From: Clostridia bacterium
Lineage (GTDB): Bacteria; Bacillota; Clostridia; Oscillospirales; Acutalibacteraceae
Direction: 5' to 3'
Length of the DNA: 37,548 nucleotides
Assembly (NCBI GenBank): GCA_017439545.1
Contig: JAFSIW010000058.1
Coordinates: 1-37,548, forward strand
A program made the position numbers and the translations under genes. How positions within the stretch are numbered: position 1 is the stretch's first letter; each line of letters begins with the position of its first letter. The notes beneath the pieces were generated by a model, which saw nothing but the letters and a program-made list of their open reading frames with translations, had not been told where the DNA came from and did no database searches. This document shows positions 7,980 through 15,153 of this stretch, in pieces.

Positions 7980-9013
7980 ATCGATTTCAAAGTTTACGTA
8001 CCGCCATTGTTCTGCTTGTGATGGCGATCATGAGCATCTCTTGTTTTATTTCAGGAGCATTTCTATTGGTGTTTAAAGTGGCGGGCGCCATTCAATGGAC
8101 TCCCTTGTTTTTAACTATCGCCATGCTGGAAGTCAGCCTCGTGGTTGGCACCGTGTTGGCATTCTTTGTTTCCAAGCGGTTTTTAAAACCCGTCAGGGAA
8201 CTGATCGAAGCCAATAAGCGGGTAGCGCAAGGGGATTTTTCGGTTAGGGTAAGAGAAGACGATGAGAACACCGGAGAAATGCAGGAGTTGCTTAACAGCT
8301 TTAACCGAATGGTCAATGAACTGCAGGGCATCGAGTTGTACCGTACCGATTTTATCAATAATTTTTCCCACGAATTTAAAACCCCTATCGTTTCGGTACG
8401 GGGGTTTGCCAAGCAACTGAAGAATCCCGATTTATCCGATGAGCAACGACAGGAATATCTGGATATTATTATCAAGGAATCCGAAAAACTGTGTAATATG
8501 TCGGGCAACGTTTTGCAGATTTCCAAGCTGGAAAACCAAAATTTAGTAGCTGACCGCACCGTGTTTTCTTTGGATGAGCAACTACGCAATGCAATCCTAT
8601 TATTAGAGCGGAGTTGGGATGAAAAGCAAATCGCGTGGGAATTGGATTTGCCTTCCACAGAATTCTACGGCAATCCGGATCTGATATCGCAAATTTGGAA
8701 AAATCTTCTGGAAAATGCCATCAAGTTTACACCCGAAAAGGGAACGATTTGTGTGGTATTACGTGAAGAAAACCATCGAGTAACCGTGCAGATTGCCGAC
8801 AACGGATGCGGTATGGATGAGCAGACCAAGTCCCATATTTTTGAAAAGTTTTACCAAGGAGATACCTCCCACGCCAAGCAGGGGAACGGTTTAGGACTGG
8901 CTATTGTAAAGCGGATCGTGGATTTGTGCGAGGGAACGATTTCGGTGGAAAGCGCGGTAAACCAAGGCGCTTGCTTTACTGTTTGTCTGCCCAATTTAAA
9001 AAAGAATCAGTGA
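7976..9013 (+). CDS. membrane sensor histidine kinase with minimal extracytoplasmic loop
   Basis: A 345-residue sensor kinase. Two membrane helices (about 10-34 and 43-66) are joined by only about 8 residues, so there is no real external sensor domain. A HAMP linker follows (about 67-120), then HisKA with phospho-acceptor H132 (FSHEFKTP). The catalytic ATPase domain has N-box NLLENAIKFT, G1 DNGCGM and G2 GNGLGLAIVKRI. Kinases of this shape usually sense inside the membrane or through a partner transporter. The divergent large ABC transporter is the natural candidate. Unlike classical BceS kinases it does have a HAMP domain. Confidence 0.93.
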   Translation: MNRFQSLRTAIVLLVMAIMSISCFISGAFLLVFKVAGAIQWTPLFLTIAMLEVSLVVGTVLAFFVSKRFLKPVRELIEANKRVAQGDFSVRVREDDENTGEMQELLNSFNRMVNELQGIELYRTDFINNFSHEFKTPIVSVRGFAKQLKNPDLSDEQRQEYLDIIIKESEKLCNMSGNVLQISKLENQNLVADRTVFSLDEQLRNAILLLERSWDEKQIAWELDLPSTEFYGNPDLISQIWKNLLENAIKFTPEKGTICVVLREENHRVTVQIADNGCGMDEQTKSHIFEKFYQGDTSHAKQGNGLGLAIVKRIVDLCEGTISVESAVNQGACFTVCLPNLKKNQ

Positions 9014-9073
9014 CAGGGACATCCCTTTAAGAATAGGATACCGTAAAGCCTATTTTTGAAGGGGTGTTGTTGT

Positions 9074-10192
9074 ATGCAACCGTTGTATCACAGTTTGAAT
9101 AAAAATCATCCGCGTTTTTTTGCAGGTGCTAATTCCGGCGAGGGGTTTTATAGCCTGTTTGATGCGTTGTATCAACCAAAGCAAGGAGACCGAATGTATA
9201 TCATTAAGGGCGGTCCCGGTACGGGTAAATCTACTCTGATGAAGCATATGGCGGTCAAAATGGCTGAATGGGAACAGCCTGTTGAACTGTATTTCTGTTC
9301 CTCCGATCCGGATTCGTTGGACGGCGTGCGATTTCCTTCCATCAAAGTTGCGATGGCCGACGGTACCGCTCCTCACGTGATGGAGGCACATTGCTTAGGG
9401 GTGTGCGAGCGGTTGGTTTGTCAGGCAGATTGGTTGGATTACGACCAATTGGAGCGTAAGCGAGATCATCTGCTCCCGCTGTATGAACAAAACAAAAGGT
9501 TGCATCAACGGGCGTCTCGATTTATTGCGGCGGCGGCTCGTTTGTCAGACGATAGTTTTACGGCAACCTGCGAGGTCACAGATCTAAAGAAAGCCGAAAA
9601 TGTTGCGATGAAATTAGGAGAACAAATGCTTGCTCATCTGCCGGAGAAGGGAATGGAGAGTCGTCGGTTTCTCAGCGGGATAACCCCGAAAGGTTTGCTG
9701 ATGTTCGAAGAAACGCTGGCACATTATGCGAAGCAGATATTGGTGATTGAAGACGAGCAAGGTGCCGCTTCCTCGGTGATGATGTCGGTACTGCGACAAC
9801 TTGCTTTGGAGCGTGGACACCAAGTCATTACTTGTTTGTGCGCCCTTCATCCAAGCCGCAAAATCGATCACCTCATCATTCCTACCGCGCAGATTGCATT
9901 TTGCACCACCAATTCCATGATGCCCATAACGTTGGATACCGGGCGTCGGATTCATGCGGGTCGCTTTCGTGACACAGCAGGCTACGCATCCATCAAGCAA
10001 CGATTGCGGTTTAATCGACGTGCTTCCGAGGAATTGTTGGATGGCGCTTGCCAGTTGATTGCAAAGGCGAAAGAGGTGCACGATCAGATTGAAGCCTGCT
10101 ATGTGGAGGCCATGGATTTCACTTTGGCACAGCAGCATAAAGAACGATTGGTCCTTGAATTAAAGCAACGCTTAGAGGAACAAATCGGATGA
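9074..10192 (+). CDS. PRK06851-like P-loop ATPase with a degenerate second P-loop
   Basis: A 372-residue cytoplasmic protein that resembles the uncharacterised PRK06851-type ATPases of Firmicutes (recalled, not searched). The first half has a good Walker A GGPGTGKS (46-53) and then a CSSDPDSLDGVRFPSIKVA block (75-93). The second half repeats this layout: LVIEDEQGAASSVMMS (223-238) where the second P-loop belongs, then LCALHPSRKIDHLIIPTAQIA (255-275). In the second copy the GxxGK core is lost. The ATG at 9074 is preceded by AAGGGG; the upstream TTG (9056) lies before that site. It follows the kinase gene by 60 bases and has its own terminator. Function unknown. Confidence 0.75.
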   Translation: MQPLYHSLNKNHPRFFAGANSGEGFYSLFDALYQPKQGDRMYIIKGGPGTGKSTLMKHMAVKMAEWEQPVELYFCSSDPDSLDGVRFPSIKVAMADGTAPHVMEAHCLGVCERLVCQADWLDYDQLERKRDHLLPLYEQNKRLHQRASRFIAAAARLSDDSFTATCEVTDLKKAENVAMKLGEQMLAHLPEKGMESRRFLSGITPKGLLMFEETLAHYAKQILVIEDEQGAASSVMMSVLRQLALERGHQVITCLCALHPSRKIDHLIIPTAQIAFCTTNSMMPITLDTGRRIHAGRFRDTAGYASIKQRLRFNRRASEELLDGACQLIAKAKEVHDQIEACYVEAMDFTLAQQHKERLVLELKQRLEEQIG

Positions 10193-10195
10193 ATC

Positions 10196-10232
10196 AAGCG
10201 GCAGAGTAGGTTCCTACTCTGCCGCTTTTGTG
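10196..10232 (+). terminator. terminator after the P-loop ATPase gene
   Basis: A perfect stem AAGCGGCAGAGTA.../...CCGCTT (10196-10210 with 10213-10227, closing to a 4-base loop) is followed by TTGTGATTTT. It starts 4 bases after the stop codon. Confidence 0.85.
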
Positions 10233-10292
10233 ATTTTCAATTGACTCGTCGCATAGTATAAACCAAGAATGATTGGTTGGGAGTTATGGCAG

Positions 10293-10574
10293 GTGGCGAA
10301 AAAAAAGACAAAAAAGCCTATGGCGGCAACAATGGAAGAATGGTTGCATTTGCCCAATGGAATTATGGAGAGCAACAGTAAGATTTCGCTCATAGGTAGC
10401 CGTGAACTGTGCATGGAAGGGTGTAAAGGGATTTTAGAGTATACTGACGGGCTGATTCGCATTCATTGCGGAAACCGACAGCTGAAGGTGCTGGGACGAA
10501 ATTTGTCCGTTCGTGTACTGGAGCGGGATTATGTTGAGGTGGAAGGCATCATTTTTTCATTGACATTTGATTGA
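10293..10574 (+). CDS. yqfC: YqfC-family sporulation protein
   Basis: A 93-residue protein of the YqfC family, which is paired with yqfD in sporulating Firmicutes and is sigma-E controlled in Bacillus subtilis (family knowledge). It shows the family pattern WLHLPNGIM...ISLIGSRELCMEGCKGILEY...LKVLGRNLSVRVL. I chose GTG 10293 because TTGGGAG sits 9 bases upstream and the lysine-rich N-terminus then matches relatives; ATG 10269 lacks a ribosome binding site. A CATAGTAT element (10252-10259) is like a sigma-E -10 box, but I find no convincing -35. It precedes yqfD by 19 bases, so the two form one unit. Confidence 0.85.
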   Translation: MAKKKTKKPMAATMEEWLHLPNGIMESNSKISLIGSRELCMEGCKGILEYTDGLIRIHCGNRQLKVLGRNLSVRVLERDYVEVEGIIFSLTFD

Positions 10575-10593
10575 TGAGTTTAGGAGGATTCGG

Positions 10594-11766
10594 ATGCAAA
10601 ATTGGATTGGCATGATTTTAGGAACATTGACCGTTCGTGTGACAGGCGGTTCACATGAGCGTTTTATGAATCTATGTGCAGTATATAACAGAGATATGTG
10701 GGACTTTCGCGCAGAGGGAGACAGTATTACCGTAAAGGTACGGGCTTCGGAATATAAAAATCTGCGCAAGGCCGCTCACCGTGCAGGTGTGCGGCTAAAG
10801 ATCATAAAAAGGCACGGGATACCTTTTTGGCTCAGAAGATATAAAAATCGATACGGTTTGGTGGCAGGCATTCTGGTTTTTTGCTTGCTGCTTTCCTTTT
10901 TTAGCAGTCGAATCTGGGTGATTCGTATGCGGGGCGTGGAGGGAGAGATAGAGCAGCAAATTCTTACACAAATGAAGCAAGAGGGTATTACCTTGGGTAC
11001 TCGAACCTCTGCATTTGACTTTGCTACTGTCCGCCAAAAGCTTATTGTGGCTTGTCCGCAAATTTCTTGGATGTCTCTCAATCCATCCGGGTCGGTGCTT
11101 AACGTGGACGTTAGTTTGCGAACGGCACCGCCGTTGGTACTGGATCACCAGCAACCCTGCAATTTGATTGCTTCTGTGGATGGAACCATCCTTTCTATGA
11201 ATATCAAAAACGGTGACCCGATGGTCAAGGTTGGAGACGGGGTGGTGAAAGGGGATCTATTGGTTAGCGGAGCAGTGGAATATGCCGATGGTTGCACCGT
11301 GTTTCGCAAGGCGGAAGGGGAGATTTTAGCCGAAACCAAGCATCGGGTAACCTTTCAAGTGCCGTATGAACAAACTCATTCATGTTATACGGGCAAAACG
11401 AAACGTCGTTATGCCTTTCACTTTTTCGGATTATCTCTGCCGCTGTATATTGGTAGTGTTTCCGGTACGTATGAAAAAACCGATCGTTACCGGCCATTGG
11501 TAATCGATCAGGTAGCATTGCCCATTGGTATCTATGAAAGCAAATTTGCCTTAACTCAGCCGCTGACAGTACATTTGTCTCGTGAGGAGGCAGTGGCCGA
11601 GGCCACCGAAAAAACAATGGAATACGTTTCTCAGTCCTTACCGAACTGTGAAATAACCGCCATCAACTATCAAAAAGAGTTCACGAGCACACATGCGCTG
11701 GTAACGGCAGAAATTTTGTGCAAAGAAAATATCGCTTTTGCAGAAAAAATGTTGATTTTCCAATGA
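10594..11766 (+). CDS. yqfD: YqfD sporulation membrane protein
   Basis: A 390-residue YqfD-family protein (called stage IV in some annotations). The N-terminal about 85 residues are soluble. One clear membrane helix lies at about 90-107 (GLVAGILVFCLLLSFF). The rest, about 280 residues, is probably outside the cytoplasmic membrane and resembles a POTRA-like plus beta-rich fold. ATG 10594 has an ideal AGGAGG six bases upstream; the in-frame ATG at 10567 overlaps the end of yqfC. The order yqfC-yqfD-phoH-ybeY-era is the conserved Firmicutes order, which supports the call. Confidence 0.9.
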   Translation: MQNWIGMILGTLTVRVTGGSHERFMNLCAVYNRDMWDFRAEGDSITVKVRASEYKNLRKAAHRAGVRLKIIKRHGIPFWLRRYKNRYGLVAGILVFCLLLSFFSSRIWVIRMRGVEGEIEQQILTQMKQEGITLGTRTSAFDFATVRQKLIVACPQISWMSLNPSGSVLNVDVSLRTAPPLVLDHQQPCNLIASVDGTILSMNIKNGDPMVKVGDGVVKGDLLVSGAVEYADGCTVFRKAEGEILAETKHRVTFQVPYEQTHSCYTGKTKRRYAFHFFGLSLPLYIGSVSGTYEKTDRYRPLVIDQVALPIGIYESKFALTQPLTVHLSREEAVAEATEKTMEYVSQSLPNCEITAINYQKEFTSTHALVTAEILCKENIAFAEKMLIFQ

Positions 11767-11779
11767 AAAGTGTTATAAT
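11752..11779 (+). promoter_or_regulatory. sigma-A promoter of phoH
   Basis: TTGATT (11752-11757), 16 bases and a perfect TATAAT (11774-11779). The -35 box lies in the last codons of yqfD. It lets phoH and the genes after it be transcribed in growing cells, independently of the sporulation pair upstream. Confidence 0.65.
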
Positions 11780-11835
11780 ATCAGTGATTGATTTGAAATT
11801 TTTGTTATCATAGTCAAAAATAAAGAGGGAAGTCC

Positions 11836-12849
11836 ATGTACGAGCAATCCATTAATATCGACCGAATGGATCAGGCAATCGGTCTGTTCGGAAGTCTGGA
11901 TCACAATGTCCGTCTGCTTGAGAAAGCCTTTTCGGTGACCATCTCGGTGCGCAATGGCGAAATGAAAATATCAGGAGAGGCAGAAGATGTTTCAAAGGCC
12001 GTTCTTGCGGTGCAGGGCCTGTTAAAACTGCTTAACAGCGGTGAAACGCTAAACGATCAAAATGTGGAATACGTGATTTCTATGGTCAACGACGGGCAGG
12101 AAGAGCGCCTTTCGCAACTTGTTGATCGGGATTGCATTTGTATAACATCAAAAGGCAGACCGGTCAAGCCCAAAACCATCGGTCAGCAAAATTATGTGCA
12201 AGCGATTCGCGATAATACAGTGGTGTTAGCGGTCGGTCCTGCAGGTACAGGCAAAACCTATCTTGCCGTGGCACAGGCGGTACAAGCCTTCCGTGCGAAA
12301 GATGTGAATCGCATCATTCTGACCCGCCCGGCCGTAGAAGCAGGAGAGAAACTGGGTTTTCTGCCCGGTGACATTCAGCAAAAGGTAGACCCCTATCTTC
12401 GTCCGCTGTACGATGCGTTGTTTGATATGCTGGGTGCTGAGAACTTTATGAAATATCAGGAGCGGGGAAACATCGAGGTTGCTCCTCTTGCCTATATGCG
12501 TGGTCGCACGCTGGATGACAGCTTTATTATTTTGGATGAAGCCCAGAATACCACACCGGAGCAAATGAAAATGTTTTTAACTCGTTTGGGTTTTAATTCC
12601 AAGGTAGTAGTTACCGGAGATATTACCCAAATTGACTTGGCAGACGGAAAAAAATCCGGCTTGATGGAAGCTACCGCCGTACTGAAAAATGTAGAAGATA
12701 TTGCCATAGTTACTTTGAATGAAAAAGATGTTGTACGGCATAAGCTGGTACAATCCATCATAAAAGCGTACGATCAATACACACAAAAGAAAAACCGCGA
12801 AGCTACCAGGAGGAGAGAGTACGATGGAAAAAGTAAAAGTAGTCATTAA
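11836..12849 (+). CDS. phoH: PhoH-family ATPase/RNA helicase-like protein
   Basis: A 337-residue cytoplasmic P-loop protein of the PhoH/PhoL (YbeZ-like) family, linked to ribosomal RNA processing together with YbeY. The N-terminal about 110 residues form a KH-like domain. The ATPase core has Walker A GPAGTGKT (134-141) and Walker B FIILDEAQN (about residues 230-238), with the family motif TRPAVEAGEKLGFLPGD between them. Length is normal. The start follows AGAGGGAAG. It overlaps ybeY by 26 bases, so the two are co-translated. Confidence 0.95.
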   Translation: MYEQSINIDRMDQAIGLFGSLDHNVRLLEKAFSVTISVRNGEMKISGEAEDVSKAVLAVQGLLKLLNSGETLNDQNVEYVISMVNDGQEERLSQLVDRDCICITSKGRPVKPKTIGQQNYVQAIRDNTVVLAVGPAGTGKTYLAVAQAVQAFRAKDVNRIILTRPAVEAGEKLGFLPGDIQQKVDPYLRPLYDALFDMLGAENFMKYQERGNIEVAPLAYMRGRTLDDSFIILDEAQNTTPEQMKMFLTRLGFNSKVVVTGDITQIDLADGKKSGLMEATAVLKNVEDIAIVTLNEKDVVRHKLVQSIIKAYDQYTQKKNREATRRREYDGKSKSSH

Positions 12850-13324
12850 GAACAACCAAAAAGCCGTGAAGATTCCCACCGGCGTAAGACTGCTGCTGCG
12901 TCGCTGCTGCAATGCTGTTTTAATTATGGAAGGGTTTACCGATTCGGCAGAAATTTCCATTACCTTTGTGGATGAAGAGCAAATTCATCTGTTGAATAAA
13001 GAGCACCGCAATGTTGACCGCCCTACTGACGTGTTGTCTTTTCCCTTGGGTGAAAACGGTCAGTATGATGTCAATCCCGAAAACGGCGCTAAAATGCTGG
13101 GAGATATTGTTCTCAATGTGTCACGCGTTGTACGACAGGCCGAAGAATTCGGTCATTCCTTCCGTCGTGAGATTGCCTATCTGACGGCTCATTCTATGTT
13201 GCATCTGCTGGGTTATGACCACGAAAGCGGTGGCATAGAATCGGTGCATATGCGTGAAAAAGAAGAAGAAGTTATGAATCAACTGGGGTTGCCCCGCAAT
13301 AGTACTTATACCATTGAAGATTAG
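12824..13324 (+). CDS. ybeY: rRNA maturation endonuclease YbeY
   Basis: A 166-residue zinc-dependent endoribonuclease that acts in 16S rRNA 3'-end maturation and ribosome quality control. The metal site H-x3-H-x5-H is present as H123, H127 and H133 in HSMLHLLGYDH, and the upstream block RPTDVLSFPL is typical of the family. The ATG follows GGAGGAGAG and lies inside the end of phoH. era follows 14 bases after the stop. Confidence 0.96.
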   Translation: MEKVKVVIKNNQKAVKIPTGVRLLLRRCCNAVLIMEGFTDSAEISITFVDEEQIHLLNKEHRNVDRPTDVLSFPLGENGQYDVNPENGAKMLGDIVLNVSRVVRQAEEFGHSFRREIAYLTAHSMLHLLGYDHESGGIESVHMREKEEEVMNQLGLPRNSTYTIED

Positions 13325-13338
13325 GAGAACAAAGTATT

Positions 13339-14235
13339 TTGGAACAACAAAAATCGGCTTTTATTGCCATTGTGGGACGCCCCAATGCCGGCAAGTCCTC
13401 GTTAATGAACGCACTGCTCGGTCAAAAGGTGGTTATTGTTTCTGATAAGCCCCAAACTACCCGTACCCGTGTAATGGGCGTTTTGACGGAACAGGAATAT
13501 CAGTATGTATTTATCGATACCCCCGGTTTTCATAAGCCGCGAACCGCTTTGGGTGAGAATATGATCAAGGCGGTTGGTGCGGGGATGGATGACGTAGACC
13601 TGTGTATGTTGGTGGTGGATGCTACCAAATCGATTTCTCCCATTGAAGAGGAATTGATGGACAAGTTTCGTCAACGTTGTCTGCCCGCCATTTTGGTGCT
13701 TAACAAAATCGACCTTGTGAAAAACAAAGAGGATCTGATGGGTCTGATTGCCGATTATTGCGGTCGGTTTGATTTTGCCGCCGTAATTCCTACGTCTGCC
13801 TTGTCGGGGGATGGCGTGGCTACGGTTAAACAAGAAATCCAACCATTTGCGGTAGAAGGTCTTCATATGTTCGATGAAGATACCCTGACCGACCAACCGG
13901 AACGGTTGATCGCCGCAGAGTTGATTCGTGAAAAACTGCTCCGTTTGCTTAATAAAGAGATTCCTCACGGCATTGCGGTGGTCATTGAGCGGTTTTCGGT
14001 TCGTGAGGATCCTGAGATCATTGATATGGAAGCCACTATTTTTTGCGAAAAGGCTTCTCACAAGGGTATCATCATCGGCAAAGGCGGTGCTATGCTCAAG
14101 CGTGCGGCTACCTATGCCCGCACCGATTTAGAGCGATTCTTTGACTGCAAGGTCAACCTGCAATGCTGGGTCAAGGTGAAAGAGGATTGGCGTAACCGTG
14201 AAGGCCTGATTCACTCTTTCGGGCTGGATTCCTAA
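13339..14235 (+). CDS. era: GTPase Era
   Basis: An essential-type ribosome assembly GTPase of 298 residues that binds 16S rRNA near its 3' end. The G domain has G1 GRPNAGKSS (13-21), G3 DTPG (60-63) and G4 NKID (122-125). The C-terminal KH domain has the RNA-binding loop GIIIGKGG. The start is TTG, a choice supported by AGGAG 10-15 bases upstream and by the N-terminus QQKSAFIAIVGRPN matching the family with no nearby ATG. A weak TTG start may lower its output relative to ybeY. Confidence 0.96.
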   Translation: MEQQKSAFIAIVGRPNAGKSSLMNALLGQKVVIVSDKPQTTRTRVMGVLTEQEYQYVFIDTPGFHKPRTALGENMIKAVGAGMDDVDLCMLVVDATKSISPIEEELMDKFRQRCLPAILVLNKIDLVKNKEDLMGLIADYCGRFDFAAVIPTSALSGDGVATVKQEIQPFAVEGLHMFDEDTLTDQPERLIAAELIREKLLRLLNKEIPHGIAVVIERFSVREDPEIIDMEATIFCEKASHKGIIIGKGGAMLKRAATYARTDLERFFDCKVNLQCWVKVKEDWRNREGLIHSFGLDS

Positions 14236-14260
14236 AATTTAACAATGATATTTTGAATTT

Positions 14261-14300
14261 TACTCCTCAAAATAATAAAAAGGTTTTGAGGAGTATTTTT
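14261..14300 (+). promoter_or_regulatory. hairpin with T-run that contains the yqzL ribosome binding site
   Basis: A perfect 12-bp stem (14261-14272 with 14284-14295) closes an 11-base A-rich loop and is followed by TTTTT (14296-14300). The ATG of the small yqzL-like gene is the very next base. The 3' arm holds GAGGAG (14288-14293), the only ribosome binding site for that gene. It looks like an era terminator, but formation of the stem would also hide the site, so readthrough and translation may be linked. Confidence 0.7.
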
Positions 14301-14486
14301 ATGAAACAGACGAAAGCAGAATCCCATTGGCAAGCGTTTTATGCCACCGGCCGCGTGGCGGAGTATTTGGCATATAAAAAGGCTTCATCGGAGGAAATAA
14401 GCGATGAAATTTTCCACCAACGGATTGATCATACGGGAGCATCACGTGGGGGAATCGGATCGGCTGGTGACCGTTCTGACCCGTGA
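14301..14486 (+). CDS. yqzL: YqzL-like small protein overlapping recO
   Basis: A 61-residue product. Its first part has the W-x-x-F-x-x-TG-x-x-x-x-YL-x-x-K pattern (SHWQAFYATGRVAEYLAYKK), which matches short YqzL proteins found between era and recO in Bacilli and Clostridia. The position here is exactly that. Known members are near 45 residues; this one runs on to a TGA 83 bases inside recO, and the tail (GASRGGIGSAGDRSDP) looks like out-of-frame recO coding rather than a conserved end. The start is fixed by GAGGAG seven bases upstream, in a hairpin. Function unknown. Confidence 0.6.
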   Translation: MKQTKAESHWQAFYATGRVAEYLAYKKASSEEISDEIFHQRIDHTGASRGGIGSAGDRSDP

Positions 14487-15150
14487 CCGCGGACTTGTTC
14501 GCGCCTTTGTTTCGGGAGCCCGTAACATCAAAGGTAAAAAGCAAGCCGCTACCCAGTTGCTTTCTTACGGCAACTTTTATTTTGTAAAGGGTAAGGATGC
14601 TTACCGTATTACCGAAGCAGAATGTTTAGATGTTTTCTTTGGCCTGCGGGATGACCTTGCCAAACTGACCTTGGCGCAGTACTTTTGTGAATTGTGTGGT
14701 GTGGTCGTTCCCGAGCAAGACGATGCCGGTGCATATCTTCGGGTTATGCTCAACTGCCTTAAGTTTTTAGAAACCGATCGATTGCCCATCCATCAGCTGA
14801 AAGCGGTGGCAGAGTTTGCCTTGCTGACTTTGTCGGGCTATATGCCCGATACCGATGGCTGTCACGCCTGTGGGTGCGAAGATGGGAACTTCTACTTTGA
14901 TCCTATTGACGGGGTTTTACAATGCGAGACCCATCGTTCTCCTCACGGGATCCCTGTTTCAATAGGCGTGGTGCGGGCGATGCATCACATCACCCATTCC
15001 ACCATTGATAAGATTTTTTCCTTTACTCTTAATAACGATGGCTTGAAACGGCTGAGTGCCGTGAGTGAGGCCTTTGTTTTGGCGCAGTTGGAGCGCAATT
15101 TTACCACTCTTGATTTTTACCGCGGTCTGACCGAGGACATAAGGAACTGA
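14404..15150 (+). CDS. recO: DNA repair protein RecO
   Basis: A recombination mediator of 248 residues that helps load RecA on single strands coated by SSB, with RecR. It has an N-terminal OB fold (about 1-80, with ESDRLVTVLTRDRGLVRAFVSGARN) and a helical C-terminal part. A zinc-type cluster C153, C156, C158 and C174 is present as in many Firmicutes RecO proteins. The ATG follows GGAGGAAATAAGCG, which lies inside the yqzL-like gene. It is followed 3 bases later by mutS2. Confidence 0.94.
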   Translation: MKFSTNGLIIREHHVGESDRLVTVLTRDRGLVRAFVSGARNIKGKKQAATQLLSYGNFYFVKGKDAYRITEAECLDVFFGLRDDLAKLTLAQYFCELCGVVVPEQDDAGAYLRVMLNCLKFLETDRLPIHQLKAVAEFALLTLSGYMPDTDGCHACGCEDGNFYFDPIDGVLQCETHRSPHGIPVSIGVVRAMHHITHSTIDKIFSFTLNNDGLKRLSAVSEAFVLAQLERNFTTLDFYRGLTEDIRN

Positions 15151-15153
15151 ATT

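Noticed and set aside
14404-14486. Programmed frameshift joining the yqzL-like gene to recO
   Set aside because: recO has its own GGAGG and ATG, a complete N-terminus, and no slippery sequence is evident in the overlap.
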